DNA from: Methanoregula sp.
GTDB lineage: Archaea; Halobacteriota; Methanomicrobia; Methanomicrobiales; Methanospirillaceae
Assembly: GCA_028711405.1 (NCBI GenBank)
Contig: JAQTSH010000052.1
Span: 1-9,252, forward strand
Length of the DNA: 9,252 nt
Reading direction: 5' to 3'
Position numbers and translations under genes: made by a program. Shown one piece after another: positions 5,855 to 9,252 of the stretch; positions within the stretch are counted from its first letter, which is position 1, and each line of letters opens with the position of its first letter. A model generated the notes under the pieces. The model worked only from the letters and a program-made list of their open reading frames with translations. It was not told the origin of the DNA and made no database searches.

Positions 5855-5880
5855 ATGAAAACGGCGGTAGCCGTTTTCAT
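5855..5880. repeat. 11-bp perfect inverted repeat upstream of hicBA
   Basis: ATGAAAACGGC (5855-5865) and GCCGTTTTCAT (5870-5880) are exact reverse complements around the 4-nt loop GGTA. It ends 10 nt before the TATA-like box of the hicBA pair. The position fits an operator for toxin-antitoxin autoregulation; a transcript hairpin is the alternative. The remaining part of this gap (about 5680-5854) shows no feature I can support. Confidence 0.55.
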
Positions 5881-5884
5881 AAGA

Positions 5885-5930
5885 AAAAACCCATATACTA
5901 TGATTATGGTAATTACAAAGAAGGGGGGGA
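5885..5930 (+). promoter_or_regulatory. Promoter and Shine-Dalgarno site of the hicBA pair
   Basis: AAAAAC followed by CCATATACTA (about 5885-5900) looks like an archaeal BRE plus TATA box. Some 25 nt on is position 5921, the expected transcript start. The G-rich run GGGGGGGA (5923-5930) stands 6 nt before the ATG at 5937 and can serve as the ribosome-binding site. Confidence 0.5.
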
Positions 5931-5936
5931 TGAGAC

Positions 5937-6227
5937 ATGCAATTTACCGGAATAATTAAGAAAGCGGGTGATTGTTATGTGGGGTTATGTCTTGAACTCA
6001 ACACCGCAAGCCAGGGTGAAAGTATCGAAGAAACCAAGAATATGCTACAGGAAGCGTGCAACGAATATCTCTCGTATATGAAAGAAAAAGGACTGGAGCA
6101 TGAGATACAACCGGTTCCCCTTGATCTTCTGCGCGAATTTCTCATTGGGGATGTTGATTTTGTAAAACCTTCACGTGAGTGGAAATATTCAGAGAGCATA
6201 ACATTCATGGTCAGTGCCAGTCTCTAA
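5937..6227 (+). CDS. hicB: HicB-family antitoxin
   Basis: This 96-residue protein shows the HicB/UPF0150 fold pattern: a first strand (MQFTGIIKKAGDCYVGLCLEL), the signature 'NTASQGESIEETKNMLQEACNEYLSYM' split over residues 22-48, and a final strand. HicB proteins bind and silence the HicA ribonuclease and usually repress their own operon. Here no C-terminal HTH or ribbon-helix-helix DNA-binding domain can be seen; the C-terminal third is PREWKYSESI-like and not recognised. DNA binding is therefore uncertain even though an inverted repeat lies upstream. The gene order, antitoxin before toxin, with a 14-nt overlap into the next gene, ensures antitoxin is made first. The symbol marks the family, not a proven orthologue. 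Confidence 0.8.
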   Translation: MQFTGIIKKAGDCYVGLCLELNTASQGESIEETKNMLQEACNEYLSYMKEKGLEHEIQPVPLDLLREFLIGDVDFVKPSREWKYSESITFMVSASL

Positions 6228-6459
6228 AAAAATCCTGCCCATGTCAAGTAAGAAGTTCTCCCGGCTTCTTGCTCTGGGTAATGCTAAGATTGTCAGGCAG
6301 CGAGGTGCCAGCCATGCTGTTTTTGAACGGGAGAAAGCGGGAAGAGTATACCGGGCGCCGGTAATTATGGCAAAATCTGAACTCTCATCAGTATACATGA
6401 AACTTGTTCTGCATCAGTTAGGATTTTCTGATGAAGAACTCGATGCCATTCTTGAATAA
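6214..6459 (+). CDS. hicA: HicA-family mRNA interferase toxin
   Basis: This 81-residue protein matches the HicA double-stranded-RNA-binding-like fold. An 'LPxxS.KKF.RLL' start (residues 8-20) is followed by KIVRQRGASHAVFER (25-39), which carries the catalytic His and the 'G.SH' signature, and ends with SSVYMKLVLHQLGFSDEEL. HicA cleaves mRNA during stress until bound by HicB. I take GTG at 6214 as the start because the LPMSSKK segment typical of the family lies just after it; an ATG at 6241 would remove part of this. Neither has a Shine-Dalgarno site, and the GTG lies inside hicB, so translation is coupled. No truncation is seen; the pair looks intact. Confidence 0.82.
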   Translation: MPVSKKILPMSSKKFSRLLALGNAKIVRQRGASHAVFEREKAGRVYRAPVIMAKSELSSVYMKLVLHQLGFSDEELDAILE

Positions 6460-6578
6460 ATTTAGGTTCTTCTGTATCCACTCTAAACATAATGAAAACC
6501 TCTTCTCCGGTATCTGCACGATAGCAATGCTTGAGAAAAAATAATATTGAACGATTACGATCCTGACCTCCCGAACAT

Positions 6579-6719
6579 TTAGGCGCATAAATTGAAAGCT
6601 TCTAAAATCGCCCGGTTTTTCTTGGTAACTTCAGAAACAATAATTTCTCCATTCTCAAGTTCAGTACATTAAAAAACGGGCATGATTCAGCCATCTGAAA
6701 CATCCCCTCATCAAGAAAG
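6579..6719 (-). pseudogene. Decayed transposase C-terminus, split by the ISH3-like element
   Basis: On the minus strand 6662-6579 reads ELENGEIIVSEVTKKNRAI and on to LEAFNLCA and a TAA. This resembles the C-terminal tail of IS1634-type transposases ('G..iltEvtKKqreIlealgl'). Just upstream, in another frame, 6719-6663 reads NFLDEGMFQMAESCPFFNVL, so a frameshift separates the two pieces. The segment stops at the proposed left end of the ISH3-like element. Downstream on the minus strand a run of T (about 6535-6541) could be an old terminator. The family call comes from a short stretch and is tentative. The stretch 6460-6578 after hicA otherwise shows nothing. Confidence 0.4.
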
Positions 6720-6848
6720 TTAACTACTTTTAAAAAAATGAACGCTCATCCAGTCATCTGCGCGCTTGGCAAAATTCCCTTCAAAAATTGGGAAAAAATC
6801 CTCAAGATCTAGAAAATTTCGTGCCGTACCATATCAGTTTCAGATATG

Positions 6849-6854
6849 TTTATA
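6849..6854 (+). promoter_or_regulatory. TATA box of the transposase gene, leaderless start
   Basis: TTTATA is centred 25 nt before the A of the ATG at 6876, and there is no Shine-Dalgarno site. The mRNA is thus predicted to begin at the start codon. A second AT-rich stretch (CTATAAAAT, about 6859-6867) is too close to be the main box. Confidence 0.45.
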
Positions 6855-6875
6855 GGTCTATAAAATTGTCCCTAT

Positions 6876-8030
6876 ATGGTCTCCAAATCGAAAAAGAGCC
6901 CAGAAAAAAAGAAGAATCGCGAAAAGAACATAGATTATGCGGATAAAATCTACCAGATCGTATCCTATCATAGTACGATCTTCCCTTACCGCCAACCAGA
7001 TCCAATCATCCTCAAGGGATGCATCGAAGCATCTTGTTGCGGGACATCAATTTCCGCCTACACCCTATATCACCACGGAGTTCCGTCGCATACCTCATGT
7101 CTCACGTACCTTCATGGGTTAGACATGGTTGAGATGATCAAGCAGTCATCAGACATGCTTCTCAAAGCGTGCAGTAAGGTCATTCGCCCGGGACAGAAGT
7201 ACGCATTCGCCATTGATAAAACCCAGGATCCGTATTACGGCAAACACGACGATAAACCAGACGCCTATACCGGCGGCGGTAAAAGGAAGGCATCTACTAA
7301 CCACTTTTATACGTACTTTACGATGAGCATTGTTGATCAGGGTCGTCACATCACACTATTTTCGGTTCCTTGGCAGAACGATATGAAGAACGTCGAGTCC
7401 ATACAGCAATGTGTGGAACTTATCGACTCACTTGGATTGAAAATCCGAAGTATATGCCTGGACCGGGAGTTTTTTAGCGCAGCGATCTTGCGATATCTTC
7501 AGCAGAGTGGGATCCCTCACCTCATTCCAGTCAAGAAAAGTGGGAGGTCGTTAAAAGCGAAGTTGAAAGGGCGGGCATCATCAACGTTCACCTACACGAT
7601 GAAGGAGGGATCGCAAGATTCTGTTGACCTTATCATCACCGATTGTGTGGTCTACATGATGGGGAAGCATAAGAAGAAAGGGCTAGAACACCATGCGTTC
7701 GCAGTTTTTGGAATGTCGACATCACCTCGAAACGTTCGGGAAATATATCGGCACCGGTTTGCTATCGAATCGACATATCGACTGCGGAATTCCGTACGCT
7801 CGAAAACGTCAACGAAGGATGAGAAGATCCGGTATTTTTATACCCTTCTTTCATTTATCATCCAGAACATGTGGGTATCCGAAAAATGGACTCATTGTGC
7901 CAGCAAAAAATCTGGACCGAAAGTCATCAAAGAGAATTTATTGTCGTTGGCTCATTTTGCGGACATCATCCGTGAGAACTCGTCGCATCTGTTCAGACTC
8001 AAACAGATGGATGAAATTGCAATAACCTGA
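6876..8030 (+). CDS. ISH3-family (IS4-like DDE) transposase, intact
   Basis: This 384-residue protein is close to the usual length for ISH3 transposases. It has a lysine-rich N-terminal end (4-18), an N-terminal DNA-binding region (about 20-105), and then an RNase H-like catalytic core. The likely catalytic residues are Asp114 in FAIDKTQDPYYG, Asp196 in CLDREFF and Glu298 in YRHRFAIESTYR. The 'IDxTxxPYYG' signature and the 'Y..RF.IE..YR' block with a following R..S are typical of this family. It cuts and joins the ends of its own element. No stop or frameshift interrupts the frame, so the element could be active. The first ATG is chosen because a TATA box lies 25 nt upstream. Confidence 0.88.
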   Translation: MVSKSKKSPEKKKNREKNIDYADKIYQIVSYHSTIFPYRQPDPIILKGCIEASCCGTSISAYTLYHHGVPSHTSCLTYLHGLDMVEMIKQSSDMLLKACSKVIRPGQKYAFAIDKTQDPYYGKHDDKPDAYTGGGKRKASTNHFYTYFTMSIVDQGRHITLFSVPWQNDMKNVESIQQCVELIDSLGLKIRSICLDREFFSAAILRYLQQSGIPHLIPVKKSGRSLKAKLKGRASSTFTYTMKEGSQDSVDLIITDCVVYMMGKHKKKGLEHHAFAVFGMSTSPRNVREIYRHRFAIESTYRLRNSVRSKTSTKDEKIRYFYTLLSFIIQNMWVSEKWTHCASKKSGPKVIKENLLSLAHFADIIRENSSHLFRLKQMDEIAIT

Positions 8031-8177
8031 AGATCCGGGTATCTTCTTTGGTTGTTATCGGAAAATGTGGCAACCGGTTTGAGCGGATGCTGTTTTTAAA
8101 TTTTCGTTTTTGCAGTGGAAATGATAGTTATACACTTCCAACTTCTGATTCGCTCTGCCGGATTTGTGTAAATTTTG

Positions 8178-8215
8178 TCAAACCCGATACCGTTTTTGGG
8201 TTGCGGGGGGTTTGA
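8178..8215. repeat. Inverted repeat near the right end of the IS
   Basis: TCAAACCC (8178-8185) and GGGTTTGA (8208-8215) form a perfect 8-bp stem around a 22-nt loop, just inside the proposed right end. It may be a hairpin that ends the transposase transcript or stops read-through. The rest of the 322-nt stretch without a gene (8031-8352) shows no further gene; 8227-8352 is old flanking DNA of the IS remnants. Confidence 0.4.
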
Positions 8216-8352
8216 TACAAAAGTACTTAACTTGTTGTTGGATTTCATTTTGAAGCCATATTGAGCCCAGTTTTAGAAATTAACACGAGTTTGGGGTTTT
8301 ATCTAGAATGTGTGTATGCTGCCAACTTGACCGAGTTTCGTTGAACTTTAAT

Positions 8353-8757
8353 CTACTGAAGTTGGAACTTCTTGATCTTTTCCAGCTCCAAAAGCATCTT
8401 TTCAACCGAAAATTGTTTGGCAAGTCCATTTTCGTTCATCATTAGGTGTAATTTTGTACGGATGATCATTCCAAGAAATACAATAAACAAAAATCCCTTT
8501 GAGGTCTCATCTTTTTGCACATTCAAGGGAAGTGCACCCAAAAAGTCCTTCATAGTCATAATACATTTCTCTACTGCATCCCGTTGACGATATAATGTGA
8601 GACATGTAATCCAATCCAAATCTCCTTGATAAAGCAGAATAAACTTCCCCATTTTATTCAACCGCTGCGTGATGGCATTCTGTTTCGGTTTAACGTTAAA
8701 TTTTCCATCGACAAACTTCACGGTTACATAGTTTGAAAATCCTTTAAGCGACCGTAA
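8353..8757 (-). pseudogene. IS1634-like transposase remnant (C-terminal part)
   Basis: Reading leftwards, an open frame from about 8757 shows the last part of a DDE transposase. It starts near LRSLKGFSNYVTVKF, then VKPKQNAITQRLNKMGKFILLY, then the region DLDWITCLTLYRQRDAVEK in which YRQRDAVEK contains the catalytic Glu and its Y..R..E pattern, then MKDFLGALPLNV and a hydrophobic FLFIVFLGMIIRTKL segment, and ends ...LELEKIKKFQLQ with a TAG. Family members have about 500 residues or more, so most of the protein including the first two Asp residues is gone. Only a GTG (8721) is available as a start, which is not meaningful here. The family's usual last 20-25 residues also seem to be missing. Non-functional. 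Confidence 0.7.
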
Positions 8758-8762
8758 ATTAT

Positions 8763-9146
8763 TTAGTCATCCATTTTAAGTGGCGAGATACAGTAGTTCC
8801 ACTCTCCGTGAAAATTATTCTGGTAAATACATAATTGAGCCATCTGCGCCTCGGAAATTTTAACCCCGGTTGCGTACAAGTTTGTATCTACTTCGCATTG
8901 CACATTTAACCCCGAAGCAGTTTTAGTATTTCCTATCAAATTGACAATAGTTTCCATACTTATTAGTGGTCTACTCCTCCAATTTTTTGTAATGGCGGAG
9001 AATAATCTGTGTTCAATTTTATTCCACTTACTTGTCCCAGGGGGGAAATGGCAAACAAATATTATCAATCCAGTCTCATTAGAAAACTTTTGTAATTCTA
9101 CTTTCCACGCCTTGTCGAATAGGAGGGAGGAATTACTTCCTCCCCC
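8763..9146 (-). pseudogene. ISAzo13-family transposase remnant (C-terminal part)
   Basis: From about 9146 leftwards the frame reads RGGGSNSS...KAWKVELQKF, then VCHFPPGTSKWNKIEHRLF (containing the catalytic Glu), then KNWRSRPLISMETIVNLIG, and finally FHGEWNYCISP before a TAA at 8765-8763. This is the C-terminal 120-130 residues of an ISAzo13 transposase (about 400 residues when whole). In relatives the first motif is 'aDGGGSN'; here the Asp is replaced by Arg in LGRGGGSN, next to a run of G (about 9143-9150), so a frameshift or break lies there. The frame is open up to a GTG at 9197, but those 17 residues match nothing I know of the family. The C-terminal end is complete. Non-functional. Confidence 0.82.
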
Positions 9147-9252
9147 CCTTCCAAGAACGCACCTTGCGACTTTCACCGCAGTACGCTCAAACCTCACACT
9201 ACCCAGTTGTCAGGGCACATTAAAAGAAAGAATAGACCGTTGTCTGTCGGGT
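9147..9252. other. Right-edge stretch without a recognisable gene
   Basis: Nothing recognisable continues the ISAzo13 remnant past the G-run: all three minus-strand frames either carry stops or read unfamiliar residues. It is probably the broken edge of the mobile-element pile-up or another remnant continuing outside the window. Confidence 0.4.

Larger units (their letters stand above)
6724..8226 (+). mobile_element. ISH3-like insertion sequence (boundaries proposed)
   Basis: A 1503-bp unit holds one intact transposase gene. Its proposed left end reads CTACTTTT (6724-6731) and its right end, in reverse complement, GTACTTTT (8219-8226). Each is flanked on the outside by TTAA (6720-6723 and 8227-8230), a possible 4-bp target duplication. 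Counting outwards, AAGTTAACTACTTTT and AAGTTAAGTACTTTT agree in 14 of 15 positions. Because TTAA is palindromic the match can be read as longer inverted ends (6717-8233) or as short ends plus duplicated target. About 50-60 nt further in, both ends also share a TTGxCAAAATT segment. The size fits the family range known to me (about 1.2-1.5 kb). The exact ends are unproven. Confidence 0.5.

Noticed and set aside
5690..5959. 89-codon open frame on the plus strand before hicB
   Set aside because: It runs over the inverted repeat and the hicBA promoter, overlaps the hicB start out of frame, has no Shine-Dalgarno site, and its product resembles no family I know.
6828..6880. ACCATAT and ATATGGT pair that could hide the transposase start codon
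   Set aside because: Only 7 bp, AT-rich, and the first arm lies upstream of the predicted transcript start, so it would not be in the mRNA.
8136..8367. TTCCAACTTC and GAAGTTGGAA inverted repeat as alternative IS ends
   Set aside because: The match stops after 10 bp, and the right copy lies inside the reading frame of the IS1634-like remnant, so it is probably chance.
1..9252. CRISPR array, rRNA or defence operon
   Set aside because: No regularly spaced short repeats, no rRNA-like sequence and no cas or restriction domains were seen; the only defence-related genes are the hicBA-type pair.

Overview
The window looks archaeal, most likely a methanogen of the order Methanomicrobiales (Methanoregula or a relative). 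The evidence is archaeal-type TATA boxes about 25 nt upstream of likely transcription starts, a DUF2178 membrane protein paired with a small XRE-type HTH regulator, secreted proteins built from the 'GDxxxITGTTxLPxGT' beta-domain that I associate with surface and S-layer-like proteins of this group, and archaeal transposase families (ISH3-like, IS1634-like, ISAzo13-like). The assignment rests on family recognition, not on a search.

Layout. At 1-93 (minus) is the start of a DNA-binding regulator that runs off the left edge, with a TATA box and an operator-like palindrome. From 265 to 5448 everything reads leftwards. In order of transcription the genes are: a 524-residue secreted protein with four beta-domains; two lipoproteins with one domain each (197 and 212 residues); a 413-residue membrane-anchored protein with three domains; a DUF2178 membrane protein; and an XRE-type regulator. 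The 413-residue gene overlaps the DUF2178 gene by 4 nt, and 12 nt separate DUF2178 from the regulator, so these three look like one operon. The genes for the two largest surface proteins carry the same 17-nt sequence between the TATA region and the Shine-Dalgarno site, so they are probably co-regulated or derive from one duplicated ancestor. The 524-residue gene contains an internal duplication of about 720 nt.

From 5449 to 5936 there is no convincing gene. The stretch holds the promoter of the 524-residue gene, a GC-rich block that may be a small structured RNA, and an 11-bp perfect inverted repeat just upstream of a hicBA-type toxin-antitoxin pair (5937-6459, plus strand, antitoxin first).

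From 6579 to the right end the window is a pile-up of insertion sequences. An intact ISH3-like transposase (6876-8030) sits in a possible 1.5-kb element bounded by TTAA repeats. This element appears to have landed inside a decayed coding remnant (left part at 6579-6719). To its right is a 5'-truncated IS1634-like transposase remnant, which abuts a 5'-truncated ISAzo13-like remnant within about 10 nt.

The most interesting part is the surface-protein cluster: four paralogues with one to four copies of one domain and two kinds of membrane attachment, followed by a membrane-protein/regulator pair in the same operon. No catalytic domain is visible in them, so a role in the cell envelope or in surface sensing is inference.
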